Of a stretch of 49,747 nucleotides of DNA, positions 17,136 through 24,992 are shown piece after piece; within the stretch, counting starts at the first letter, position 1; each line of letters begins with the position of its first letter. The stretch comes from an uncultured Ruminococcus sp. (lineage in GTDB: Bacteria > Bacillota > Clostridia > Monoglobales > Monoglobaceae), in the NCBI GenBank assembly GCA_902797885.1, contig CADBUP010000180.1:1-49747 (forward strand). Reading direction: 5' to 3'. The notes under the pieces were generated by a model. The model saw only the letters and a program-made list of their open reading frames with translations. It was not told where the DNA came from and searched no databases. The position numbers and the translations under genes were made by a program.

Positions 17136-17477
17136 TTAACTCATCTCCATTCCGAATTGGTGTTCTTCTGATTTTGTAAAGGAGAATTCTGCATTTGCTG
17201 CCTTTGTACACCTTTGCTCAACAAAATCTTTGTTTGTTTTGATTCTCTGCATAAAGTATGCAACCTCTTCAGGTGTGGCATCGAACGTTTTATCCCCGCC
17301 ATAGATGTAGCCTTCTGCTCTGACCTTTACCACATCGTCTTCATCTATTTCATTTACAAAATCCCAAAACTTAAACCACCCTTTGAGTTCTTCAGGTGAT
17401 TTCGGAATCCCTCCAACGAGCAATCCCCCTGTTTTATCATTCGCAGTGAGTTTTACTACTGAGAACAGAACTCCCAT
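17136..17477 (-). CDS. tailed accessory protein of unknown function, 113 aa
   Basis: A short soluble protein (GVLFSVVKLTANDKTGGLLV; KVRAEGYIYGGDKTFDATPE) with no family I recognise. It ends EEHQFGMEMS, matching the shared tail. The ATG follows the TGA of the upstream tailed gene by one base, and its SD (GGGAGG) is formed by the codons for the upstream Met-Gly-Gly-Met end, so the two genes are coupled. Confidence 0.65.
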   Translation of the reverse strand: MGVLFSVVKLTANDKTGGLLVGGIPKSPEELKGWFKFWDFVNEIDEDDVVKVRAEGYIYGGDKTFDATPEEVAYFMQRIKTNKDFVEQRCTKAANAEFSFTKSEEHQFGMEMS

Positions 17478-17478
17478 T

Positions 17479-18339
17479 TCACATTCCTCCCATCTGCATA
17501 CCCATATTCTGATCATCCACCATTCTGTTTTCGAAATCGTCTTGATTTTCCATAAAGTAGTCATCGCTTCCATTCCAGAATGATACGCAGATATATCCAT
17601 CGTCTATCTTGATTTCCCTTTGCTCAAAGCCTTCGCCGAATCCATCGGCAGCCTGACCTATCAGTTCATCAACCCAATCCTTTTCTTCCTCTGGAGTGAA
17701 TTTTTCTGTCAGATGTGTATGGATTACTCCATATAGAGTTCCGTTGACTTCCTTGACATCCCATATTGCTGATACAAGCTTATCTTTTGCTGTTTCACTT
17801 CCGTCAAAGTAATATGCCATGTCATTCAGGTCTTCATTCTGCTCTGCCATAAGCCTTTCTCTTATTGTCTCTTCATTTGACAGTGCATACCCATTATCAA
17901 CCTCGAAGTAATCGACACAGTCATCATCCATCATTTGAATGGTAAGCGGACAATAGTAGTCTACCGATACATTTATCAGCTCGCTTGTTCTTTTATTAAG
18001 TTCTTCCATCAACTCTTCCGGTGATGCAAACTGCTCATGCAGGATATCGCCTTCCATATCTTCAAGTATCGAAAGCCGTGTGTTTTCAAGTTTGTATATA
18101 CAAGCATTTACATCATCCAAGCTATAATCCTCATTAAATAGCTTTATGATACTGTTTCCAAAGTCCGAATCCGAACTCAGCTTCACTTTATAAACCGAAT
18201 CATCTGCATCAGTAAGCTTTATGTTTTCAGGCTTTTCTCTGATGCCGATATCCCATATCTTTTGGTGTAAGATATAACGGTCAGTCGGCAGTTCTATAAC
18301 TACCGACTCATTTCCATTCTGAATATTTACATTTACCAT
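17479..18339 (-). CDS. ArdA-like N-terminus fused to GEGFEQ domain, tailed
   Basis: A 286-residue acidic protein. The first 120 residues (VIELPTDRYILHQKIWDIGI, IKLTDADDSVY, DDVNACIYKLENTRLSILED) resemble the ArdA antirestriction domain that mimics B-form DNA. The C-terminal part (LTEKFTPEEEKDWVDELIGQ, DGFGEGFEQREI, ICVSFWNGSDDYF) is the same domain as in the protein at 7657-8841. It ends MGMQMGGM, a double copy of the shared tail. If active, it would bind or block restriction enzymes. The fusion is read from sequence; the activity is inferred from family resemblance. Confidence 0.7.
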   Translation of the reverse strand: MVNVNIQNGNESVVIELPTDRYILHQKIWDIGIREKPENIKLTDADDSVYKVKLSSDSDFGNSIIKLFNEDYSLDDVNACIYKLENTRLSILEDMEGDILHEQFASPEELMEELNKRTSELINVSVDYYCPLTIQMMDDDCVDYFEVDNGYALSNEETIRERLMAEQNEDLNDMAYYFDGSETAKDKLVSAIWDVKEVNGTLYGVIHTHLTEKFTPEEEKDWVDELIGQAADGFGEGFEQREIKIDDGYICVSFWNGSDDYFMENQDDFENRMVDDQNMGMQMGGM

Positions 18340-18357
18340 CTTCCCGTCTCCTTTTCT

Positions 18358-18864
18358 TTAATCCATAGAGCCGACCATTTTGTTGATATCGCCTGTTGAC
18401 TGACCTGTCTTTGTTTGGGTATTGCTTCCCTGTTCAACATATCCGAATCCGTCAATATATACCTTTGAACCGCCGACTGATGTATTTTGGCTTACCTGCT
18501 GTTTCGGCTTATCCTCGATCACTGTCTGCTCCTTTGTATATGTCGGAGGTGCATCGGGATTTGTGTAGCTTCCGCTTGATTTCGGCTTTTCTGTCGGTGC
18601 TTCAGGCTTTTTCTCGGGAGGTGCGTTTTCCTGCACCTCTGCTACTACCTCATTACCCGATTCATCCACGATTGTTTCATACACTTTGGGAACTTCGATA
18701 TTCTCATTGATTTTGACCACGACTTCCTGCTCTTTACTTTCTTCGCCGACTTCTGTGGCTATCCGTGTAGTATGCGGCTGACTTGTAAAGTACCACACAC
18801 CGCCTGCACATACAAGTGCGATGGTCGCTGCTGTGCTGATTATGATTTTAGCTTTCCTTTTCAT
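18358..18864 (-). CDS. DUF6550-like membrane-anchored extracytoplasmic protein
   Basis: A 168-residue protein with an N-terminal membrane anchor (about 6-26) followed by a Pro/Glu/Thr-rich extracellular stretch (APPEKKPEAPTEKPKSSG) and a C-terminal DINKMVGSMD. This is the layout and ending of the DUF6550 family found in clostridial conjugation loci. The final Met is part of that family's own ending and I do not count it as the shared tail. It probably spans the wall near the channel. Confidence 0.75.
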   Translation of the reverse strand: MKRKAKIIISTAATIALVCAGGVWYFTSQPHTTRIATEVGEESKEQEVVVKINENIEVPKVYETIVDESGNEVVAEVQENAPPEKKPEAPTEKPKSSGSYTNPDAPPTYTKEQTVIEDKPKQQVSQNTSVGGSKVYIDGFGYVEQGSNTQTKTGQSTGDINKMVGSMD

Positions 18865-18894
18865 AGTTTTTTCTCCTTTCAGTATCCATTTGCC

Positions 18895-19356
18895 TTACAT
18901 CGTCATGTCCATAGTTTCATCACAGGACTGTTCATCAAGTATTTTTTGCTTTGCCAATTCAAGGCCTCTCTTTAGTGCCGGATTGGTTGCAATGTCTTTC
19001 GGAGTGTACCCAAGTGCGTCGAGTGTATATTCATCATCCATTGTGTAACCGTATTCATGATTACACAGTTCCGAATAGAACATATCAAGTATAAACCCTT
19101 CGCCTGTGGTATCTTCTGCAATTGCATTGCTAAGTTCCTCTGTGGTAGCCTTTTGCCATGCTTTGATTTTAGGTGCATCTGTTTTTAAATAGTATCCACC
19201 TGCACTCGACAGGCTGTAAAGCTTGTCTGTCTGATTTTCCTTTAAACCGAACTCCTGCATCATCTTTTTAAATTGGTCATTGCCATATGCAAACTTGATG
19301 GGCAGCTTGTTGAACTCCTCTTGTTGCCTTTGTCGCATTTCATCATACTTGTTCAC
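18895..19356 (-). CDS. DUF7659-like protein, tailed
   Basis: About 153 residues (EMRQRQQEEFNKLPIKFAYG; FKKMMQEFGLKENQTDKLY; EEFSELCNHEYGYT-like region), matching the DUF7659 pattern of element-borne proteins. It ends CDETMDMTM, with Met in the shared spacing. The chosen start is a GTG 7 nt behind GGGAG; an ATG six codons upstream (19374) with a weaker SD is the alternative. It is soluble with no known function. Confidence 0.65.
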   Translation of the reverse strand: MNKYDEMRQRQQEEFNKLPIKFAYGNDQFKKMMQEFGLKENQTDKLYSLSSAGGYYLKTDAPKIKAWQKATTEELSNAIAEDTTGEGFILDMFYSELCNHEYGYTMDDEYTLDALGYTPKDIATNPALKRGLELAKQKILDEQSCDETMDMTM

Positions 19357-19402
19357 CGCTTCACTCCCTTTCATAAAGTACCTTTCGGCTATAGTTTTTG
19401 TT

Positions 19403-20221
19403 TTAGAATAAGCGTAACTGTCCGTTTTCTAATTCCCTAATGTTTAGTAATTCTTCTATCGGTGGTTGAATTGTTTGCTCTGCTACTTTAATCTTCTGTG
19501 CATTTGCAATATCCTGCATTGTTCGCCTTTCTTTGAACGCCCAGCCTTGTATCATATACATCGGTGTGTACCATTCCGACCACACCTCACCTGTCAATGA
19601 ATTGCCATGTATTATTTTAGCAGGTATTCCGAACAGCCCAAGTTGCAGATATGCCATATGCACACACTTTATGTCTATATCACAAGCTGTCACGCATAAC
19701 TCTCTTTGATAGTTCATCCCTCTGCCATGCATCGCTGAAGCAAATCCAAGAACAAGCGCTCCTGAACCCACACACGGCTCACATACTGAAATATAGTCTT
19801 TTCCGTAGATTTCCTCGTTTACGGGATCGCCTAATGTTACCTCGCCCATGAATTTGCATACATGAAACGGTGTGAAGAACTGTCCTTTGTACTTGTTGTG
19901 CAGTTCCAACCCATGAAAGACTGAACCTAAGATGTCGTATGGTCCTCCGTTTTCAGCTTCCTGTGTCATTTCATCTATTAACACTCTTAAAGCCTGTGCA
20001 AGTTTGAGCCTTTCTTCTTCGTTGTATCTTTTAATAATCTCCGAATATTCAGTTTCTCGCTCCGCTGCATTATTCCAATCCACCGTATTGCTTATGGATA
20101 TTGCCGATAATGCAATGAAGTCTTGAAATACCTGCCAATTTGAATGTCTGTAACCTATGTCCTGTATTGCTTTCATAACCTTTTCACCTTTGCGGATGTA
20201 TACAGGTTGACTCTTTGCCAT
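19403..20221 (-). CDS. HsdM-like N6-adenine methylase fold, motif IV not visible
   Basis: A 272-residue protein with the Type I/IIG methylase signature GQFFTPFHVCKFM and a SAM-binding motif I (CEPCVGSGALVLGFASAM). An acidic motif II-like DIDIKCVHMAYLQL follows. The catalytic (N/D)PP(Y/F) motif expected after the GNSLT strand is absent; the sequence there reads GNSLTGEVWSEWYTPMYM. It may be an inactive methylase used for DNA or SAM binding, or a divergent enzyme. The start is set at the ATG behind AGAAGGTG, downstream of a promoter (20248-20276). There is no specificity or restriction subunit nearby. Confidence 0.75.
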   Translation of the reverse strand: MAKSQPVYIRKGEKVMKAIQDIGYRHSNWQVFQDFIALSAISISNTVDWNNAAERETEYSEIIKRYNEEERLKLAQALRVLIDEMTQEAENGGPYDILGSVFHGLELHNKYKGQFFTPFHVCKFMGEVTLGDPVNEEIYGKDYISVCEPCVGSGALVLGFASAMHGRGMNYQRELCVTACDIDIKCVHMAYLQLGLFGIPAKIIHGNSLTGEVWSEWYTPMYMIQGWAFKERRTMQDIANAQKIKVAEQTIQPPIEELLNIRELENGQLRLF

Positions 20222-20244
20222 CGTCTGTTCACCTTCTTTCGTGA

Positions 20245-20276
20245 CAAACAATACCACAGAAAATTTCACAAGTCCA
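20245..20276 (-). promoter_or_regulatory. extended -10 promoter, twin of the one at 34240-34271
   Basis: On the minus strand TGGACT (-35, 20271-20276) and TATTGT (-10, 20248-20253) are 17 bp apart, with TG one base before the -10 (extended -10). The block CAAACAATACCACA-N11-AAGTCCA, seen on the plus strand, is identical at 34240-34271. Transcription would start near 20241, about 20 nt before the methylase ATG. Confidence 0.65.
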
Positions 20277-20363
20277 TAAAGGTTTTCATAATCTACGAAA
20301 CAAATAAAACAAGGCTTTCAGAATATGTAAAATGCAATAATACCATAGTCAAATTCAGAGAAA

Positions 20364-21002
20364 TTATATGTATTTAACCACCTTATTACATTTCTCAAAA
20401 ACTATAAAATAGCAATGAAACTTTCGTGCATTCTTTTGGTTTTGCAACTGCCAATCTGCCACAATTCTGTTTTTCGCAAGCAGTACAAAGAGGTCCTTTG
20501 GATAAAATCCTATCTTCACAGCTTCGTTTATAATAAAAACATGTGATAAGTATTGCTTGCCTGAACTTACTTTGTCTTGGCATTTGAATATGAGGATACC
20601 ATGTTCTTTCAGAATTCTATAAAACTCTGCCAAAGAATTTTTGTAAAACCGGTGCAGTTCTGTTTCGCTCTGATAAACACCAAATCTTTTATTGATAATG
20701 TTGTTGTCACCATTCTCATTCAGAGACTTTCCGGTGGTAGCAAGAAATGGCGGATCGTACATGATGCAGTTCAGCGAATTATCCGGATGCGGCAGACATC
20801 TGCAATCGGCATACTCCACATCATCGTATTGAGGCTTTATATCATACCTGTACAAAGGTTTCTCAATCCCTGTGTTTGTATAAAACACACCTTTACTGTA
20901 TGTAGCATCACAGTCTATCTTACCGTCAGGCACATGCAGCTTTAAAATGTTTCTTATGATTTCTCCTTGGTCATACGATATGCTTTTTATTAACTCTAAC
21001 AT
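20364..21002 (-). CDS. DNA methyltransferase with DPPF motif, 212 aa
   Basis: A small amino-methyltransferase. The catalytic motif IV is MYDPPFLAT, followed by a helix with ELHRFYKNSLAEFYRILKEH and a strand-turn GILIFKCQDK, the order typical of N4-cytosine/N6-adenine methylases. A classical glycine-rich motif I is not obvious; the CDATYSKGVFY region may play that part. The start is the ATG 5 nt behind GGGGG. It lies after the Tad genes, with no partner nuclease. Substrate specificity is unknown. Confidence 0.8.
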   Translation of the reverse strand: MLELIKSISYDQGEIIRNILKLHVPDGKIDCDATYSKGVFYTNTGIEKPLYRYDIKPQYDDVEYADCRCLPHPDNSLNCIMYDPPFLATTGKSLNENGDNNIINKRFGVYQSETELHRFYKNSLAEFYRILKEHGILIFKCQDKVSSGKQYLSHVFIINEAVKIGFYPKDLFVLLAKNRIVADWQLQNQKNARKFHCYFIVFEKCNKVVKYI

Positions 21003-21034
21003 AAACACCCCCTTATATGAATGCGATTGGTTGG

Positions 21035-21553
21035 CTAAAACTTAGGCACATACTCTGCTTTTACCTTCATTGTGAACTGTATGGGAACGAGTTCCCCGCC
21101 GCCAAACCTGACAGGGATTTCGACATCCACCATAACCGTTCCATTTAGGTTTTTTGAAGCATCTCCTTGAGCAAAGTCTGTGTTTTCAAAGTCAAGCACA
21201 AGATTGGATATGCTAAACTCTTTAACCGTTCCGTTGTACTTGGTATGTTTGTCGCCATCTTCGGTTAAGGCTAAGAGTTCATCAAGCCGGGCATATATAT
21301 TACCCGTGTCTATGGTTTCGGTAAATGATGAATCTATGTATGTATAACCTCCGCTATATCCTTCACGCAATTGGCTGTATGCATCGTCATAGTTTGCTAC
21401 CACAATGGAAACCGTTGCCGACTGCACCGCATTCTTTATGCCGTTGCAGATAACGAGCATTTGGATGTATTCAAAGATTACACACATTATGAGGATTAGT
21501 GACATACAAACTGCCACTGCGAGAACAGTGGCATTGCCTTTATTATTCATCAT
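21035..21553 (-). CDS. TadE/TadF-like pseudopilin
   Basis: A 172-residue protein with a short cytoplasmic start (MMNNKGNATVLAVAV), one hydrophobic helix (about 8-32) and an extracytoplasmic domain. This is the TadE/F minor pseudopilin layout, next to a second similar gene and the rest of the Tad cluster. GAGGTG precedes the ATG and it overlaps the upstream gene by 4 nt. The N-terminal NKGNATV resembles the processing region of Tad pseudopilins. Confidence 0.7.
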   Translation of the reverse strand: MMNNKGNATVLAVAVCMSLILIMCVIFEYIQMLVICNGIKNAVQSATVSIVVANYDDAYSQLREGYSGGYTYIDSSFTETIDTGNIYARLDELLALTEDGDKHTKYNGTVKEFSISNLVLDFENTDFAQGDASKNLNGTVMVDVEIPVRFGGGELVPIQFTMKVKAEYVPKF

Positions 21554-21942
21554 TTATGGTACACCTCACTTTTGCCTGTAGCCTTTGACCGAATAGTGAC
21601 AGGGAATGATCCAAATCCGCCAAAGCCTATATCGTATTCCATTGTCAGATCCACAGTGAATTCTTCATTCAGTTGTATATTGCCTGTTTTGGACCATGTA
21701 ACTGTCGGACTTAAACCAAGCCTTTCTTCTAAGACAATCTCACGGCTATCCGTTTCGCTTCCAATCCTGCCGCAGATTTCTGCCTCTCTGCAGAGTTCTT
21801 GCGCAAATGTATCAAGCTGCGATTTTGCCACATATACAGGGAACACACTGACTGCCAATGCTATGACCATCATTACTGATAGAATGATTACCACCACATC
21901 TATGTATCCTGAACCACGATTTCTAAATATTCTCTTCAGCAT
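21550..21942 (-). CDS. DUF4320/TadE-like pseudopilin
   Basis: A 130-residue protein: RNRGSGYIDVVVIILSVMMV, then a hydrophobic helix, then KSQLDTFAQELCREAEICGR, the pattern of DUF4320 proteins associated with Tad-like systems. It probably works as a minor pilin. Its ATG overlaps the end of the tailed gene upstream, whose final GGT GGG ATG codons also serve as the SD. Confidence 0.7.
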   Translation of the reverse strand: MLKRIFRNRGSGYIDVVVIILSVMMVIALAVSVFPVYVAKSQLDTFAQELCREAEICGRIGSETDSREIVLEERLGLSPTVTWSKTGNIQLNEEFTVDLTMEYDIGFGGFGSFPVTIRSKATGKSEVYHK

Positions 21943-22943
21943 AAATCCATCCCACCTTGCTGTTCTTGCTCCTCATCTTCATTCTGATTGTTTAATCCTT
22001 GACACGATACATCAAAGAATCCATTTTCTGCAAGTTCGGGGATTTTACTGTAGTCACCGCCACCAGCAAGGTATTTCGCAGCCTCAATCAGTTCATTTTC
22101 TAAAATCAATGTGTCCTTTTCCAAATCATAAAGCTGTTGCAGAATGGCTTTTCCTTGATTATCATTAATCACATTTAATGCCCTGACAAATCCTGCATAC
22201 GGATCATCTTCAAATTCCTGTCCTTGGTCCTCGAGAGTTCTGAAAAAATCAAGCCACCTCATTGTCCTCGTAAAATCCGGATTTGGAACAATATTTAAGA
22301 TTGTATTTATGGCTTCGTGTCTCCATTTTGATTCATCTATTACTCTGTCATAATCAAGTTTGTGAGGCAAAGTAAATATGTCATGATTATCAATATATTC
22401 TTCAGTTTCACTTGTTACATGTATAAGAGATGAGCTTCCTTTTGTCGCTGCTCGTATAACCTCTATAGGTTTTTTAAACTGCAATAAACTCTTTGCCAAA
22501 TGATTACTGATATTAGAGGAAATATTGATCATGTATTCAAACACTTCTTTCTCAACCTCTGCAACTTCATCCGGCTTTGAAGTTTCATCCAATTCCTCAC
22601 CCATTCTTTTGAGCAATTCATTTACCTTTTTCGAACAGCCTGTTGCATAAAGTTTGTTATCCGTTATGTCCTCACATATAATCATAAATGCGCTGTGCAT
22701 TTCTTCTTCCTGCGGGCTATATCGGTTTGCAATGAGATCAATCGCATGCTCTATTTTCATAAAATGCAGCATTTGTTCATCGGATAGAGGTTCATTATCG
22801 TGTAAATATGTATATACCGATTGAAAATCTGCTATATACCTTGATTCTTCTGCAATTTCCTCCGGATCATATCCGCTTATCATTTCCAAACAGTCCTCAT
22901 ATTCCGCTTCGATTTTTTCACGAAACATATCCTTTAATGCCAT
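21936..22943 (-). CDS. tailed accessory protein, DUF3848-like N-terminus, paralogue of next gene
   Basis: A 335-residue acidic protein. The first 80 residues (KIEAEYEDCLEMISGYDPEE, then EPLSDEQMLHFMKIEHAI) resemble DUF3848. The rest aligns along its length with the protein at 22958-23962, for example HDIFTLPHKLDYDRV against HDIYTLPFELNYSKV, and NIVPNPDFTRTMRWL against HIIPNPSFKSSMGWL. It ends EEQEQQGGMDLC, a variant of the shared tail. The gene sits inside the Tad cluster between tadC and the pseudopilins, yet is soluble. Its function is unknown. Confidence 0.7.
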   Translation of the reverse strand: MALKDMFREKIEAEYEDCLEMISGYDPEEIAEESRYIADFQSVYTYLHDNEPLSDEQMLHFMKIEHAIDLIANRYSPQEEEMHSAFMIICEDITDNKLYATGCSKKVNELLKRMGEELDETSKPDEVAEVEKEVFEYMINISSNISNHLAKSLLQFKKPIEVIRAATKGSSSLIHVTSETEEYIDNHDIFTLPHKLDYDRVIDESKWRHEAINTILNIVPNPDFTRTMRWLDFFRTLEDQGQEFEDDPYAGFVRALNVINDNQGKAILQQLYDLEKDTLILENELIEAAKYLAGGGDYSKIPELAENGFFDVSCQGLNNQNEDEEQEQQGGMDLC

Positions 22944-22957
22944 TTATTCCACCTCCC

Positions 22958-23962
22958 TCACATATTCATATCCATTACTTCACTCTGTTCCAATTGCTTT
23001 TGCAGTTCCTCATAGCTATGCAGAAAATATCCCGATTGTGCCATTTCGCTTACTTCGGTTGTATCATTTCCGTCTTCGAGATATTCGGCTATTGTATAGA
23101 GCGAATCTTCACATATATCCCAATCTTTTGTCTCACACCCGAAATCGTAAATCTTCTGCAAAATATCCATTCCGAACTCTCCCCGGATTCTTTCTAACAT
23201 AGATATAAAATCCGTATATGGATTTTCCGGACGCATGGATTCATCCCCATATTCCACAGCAATATTCCTGAAATAACTGAGCCAGCCCATTGACGACTTG
23301 AAACTCGGGTTTGGGATAATATGCAGAATCTCTTCAAGTGCCTCATGCCTTTGCTTTGCTTCATTAGTAACTTTACTGTAATTAAGCTCAAAAGGCAGTG
23401 TATAAATGTCGTGGCTATTTACATACTCTACAGTATCTCTGATTGGGTTTAGTGAATGTTTATCACGCTGACCTACTGCCATTATGAGTTCCATTGGGTT
23501 TTTGAATTGCATCAATATCTCTGCATCTTCGTCTTTTATGTTATTAGTTACATTCAGCATCACATCGGAAACCTTTTCATTGAATATGTCATAAAAGAAT
23601 TTTGCAAAGCCCTCGCCGTCTTTTCTCTCAGGTGCTTCGTTTATGAAATCACACCACTGTCTGCAGGCTTCATCAATCGCCATATCGAAAATATTTTGTT
23701 TGCTAACATCATTCGCTACATCAGTTATATTTATTTTTTCGGCATCGAGATTCAGCTCTCCGTTATCCAATATAACCTTGTATCCAAAAATGTTTGTTAT
23801 CTCCTCTGCATCAAAAAGCCTTGCATCTTTTTCTGCATTTTCCTGGACTTTTGCGATTGCTTCCTTTTTATTTTCTCCTACAGACAATTCTTCACACTCA
23901 TATAGCCCCGAAAGATCGCTTTTCCACTGCATATATGATACTTTATATAATTTCTTCATCAT
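22958..23962 (-). CDS. tailed accessory protein, paralogue of the preceding gene
   Basis: A 334-residue soluble protein with an N-terminal YKVSYMQWKSDLSGLYECEE region different from its paralogue, and a homologous C-terminal 200 residues. It ends QSEVMDMNM, the shared tail with Val in place of Gly. The start is one of two adjacent ATGs behind GGGGGTG. The pair probably arose by tandem duplication and has since diverged strongly. Confidence 0.7.
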   Translation of the reverse strand: MMKKLYKVSYMQWKSDLSGLYECEELSVGENKKEAIAKVQENAEKDARLFDAEEITNIFGYKVILDNGELNLDAEKINITDVANDVSKQNIFDMAIDEACRQWCDFINEAPERKDGEGFAKFFYDIFNEKVSDVMLNVTNNIKDEDAEILMQFKNPMELIMAVGQRDKHSLNPIRDTVEYVNSHDIYTLPFELNYSKVTNEAKQRHEALEEILHIIPNPSFKSSMGWLSYFRNIAVEYGDESMRPENPYTDFISMLERIRGEFGMDILQKIYDFGCETKDWDICEDSLYTIAEYLEDGNDTTEVSEMAQSGYFLHSYEELQKQLEQSEVMDMNM

Positions 23963-23971
23963 TAACACCCC

Positions 23972-24838
23972 CTAAAACATTACTCCTAAACTTTGAATCA
24001 CCTGAACTGCTATCACTATGAGGTAAGTGGCTATAAAGCACATCAGCATTATCATTGAAAATATACGGATTTTACCCGGTATTTTCTGTGCCTGTGCTTT
24101 CAGCTTACGAAGTTCAGCTTGCTTGAAATCGTGAGAGAGCATTTGAAAATACATTACTCCGTCATCGCCCCTTATTACAGATATCAAACCTCTGACAACG
24201 TCAGAAAGCATTGGCGAGTTCACTCTCGCTTCCCATCTCATCAGTGCTACCTCGTAACCGCCTGACCTCATATCTGCACAAGTAATGCTTATTTCATCAG
24301 CAAGGGCAGGAGTTGTTGACTTCTTGAATGACTCCAAGATTGACAGTACATCCCGGCTCGACTTCAGTTCCTGCTCTATGGTCGATACGAGTCGTAACAG
24401 TTCGGTTTCAATTTCCTCCCTCTTCTCTTGCATCTGATTGTCTGCCTTTTGGTATTCTTTGAAATACACCAAAACTGCAAGTACAAGCACCACTATTGCA
24501 ATCAGCGGAAATATCATTATGCACGGTATAACGAGCAAACCGACCAACAATGCCTTGATTATTGCATGCGCCTGATAGCATTCAGGTGTCATCTTTATTC
24601 CGGCAGCTTGAAGCGTGGCTGATAGCCTGTTCTTTTTATATCTGTCCATCGGTATGAATTTGGAAAGTTTTATGCTCAAATCCATTATCAATGCCTCAAT
24701 GGTCTGTGTCAGTTTTCTGTCCGACCTGCCGAGATTCATAATTGCTTTTGATGATTTCAAATAAGGTATTTTTAGTCTGTCTGCTGCTATGAAATATAAT
24801 CCAAAGGACAGACCTATTAAAAGTATAAAAATCCTCAT
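23972..24838 (-). CDS. tadC: TadC-like pilus platform protein
   Basis: A 288-residue inner-membrane protein of the T2SSF family. A hydrophobic N-terminus, a central pair of membrane helices (about 90-125), a cytoplasmic domain with ELLRLVSTIEQELKSSRDVL, and a C-terminal helix are visible, as in TadC. It partners TadB as the platform of the Flp pilus. Its ATG overlaps the TGA of the small Cys-rich gene (ATGA). The C-terminal LGVMF is the end of a membrane helix and not the shared tail. Confidence 0.8.
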   Translation of the reverse strand: MRIFILLIGLSFGLYFIAADRLKIPYLKSSKAIMNLGRSDRKLTQTIEALIMDLSIKLSKFIPMDRYKKNRLSATLQAAGIKMTPECYQAHAIIKALLVGLLVIPCIMIFPLIAIVVLVLAVLVYFKEYQKADNQMQEKREEIETELLRLVSTIEQELKSSRDVLSILESFKKSTTPALADEISITCADMRSGGYEVALMRWEARVNSPMLSDVVRGLISVIRGDDGVMYFQMLSHDFKQAELRKLKAQAQKIPGKIRIFSMIMLMCFIATYLIVIAVQVIQSLGVMF

Positions 24839-24987
24839 TTACATCCACCTCCGCAGATGGGAGCATATTTCTTACAACCGTCTTTGCCGTACAGCGACAT
24901 ATAGATGCACATTGGTTCTCTCGGATCAAGTTTTAACGCATCAAGTCCTGTCTGACAATTCGGGCATAACTTTTCTTTATCTGCCAT
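24835..24987 (-). CDS. 50-aa Cys-rich protein between tadB and tadC
   Basis: A 50-codon gene with a GGAGG 8 nt before its ATG and an ATGA overlap with tadC. It encodes seven cysteines: CPNC near the start (8/11), then Cys27, Cys38, Cys45 and Cys49 in the C-terminal half (KDGCKK, PICGGGC). This suggests a small zinc-binding knuckle. There is no signal peptide, so it is probably cytoplasmic. I know of no such subunit in standard Tad systems. Confidence 0.75.
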   Translation of the reverse strand: MADKEKLCPNCQTGLDALKLDPREPMCIYMSLYGKDGCKKYAPICGGGCK

Positions 24988-24992
24988 CTCGC

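Noticed and set aside
18358-18390. Counting the DUF6550-like ending DINKMVGSMD as a shared tail
   Set aside because: This ending belongs to the DUF6550 family and the protein is membrane-anchored and extracytoplasmic, unlike the tailed proteins.
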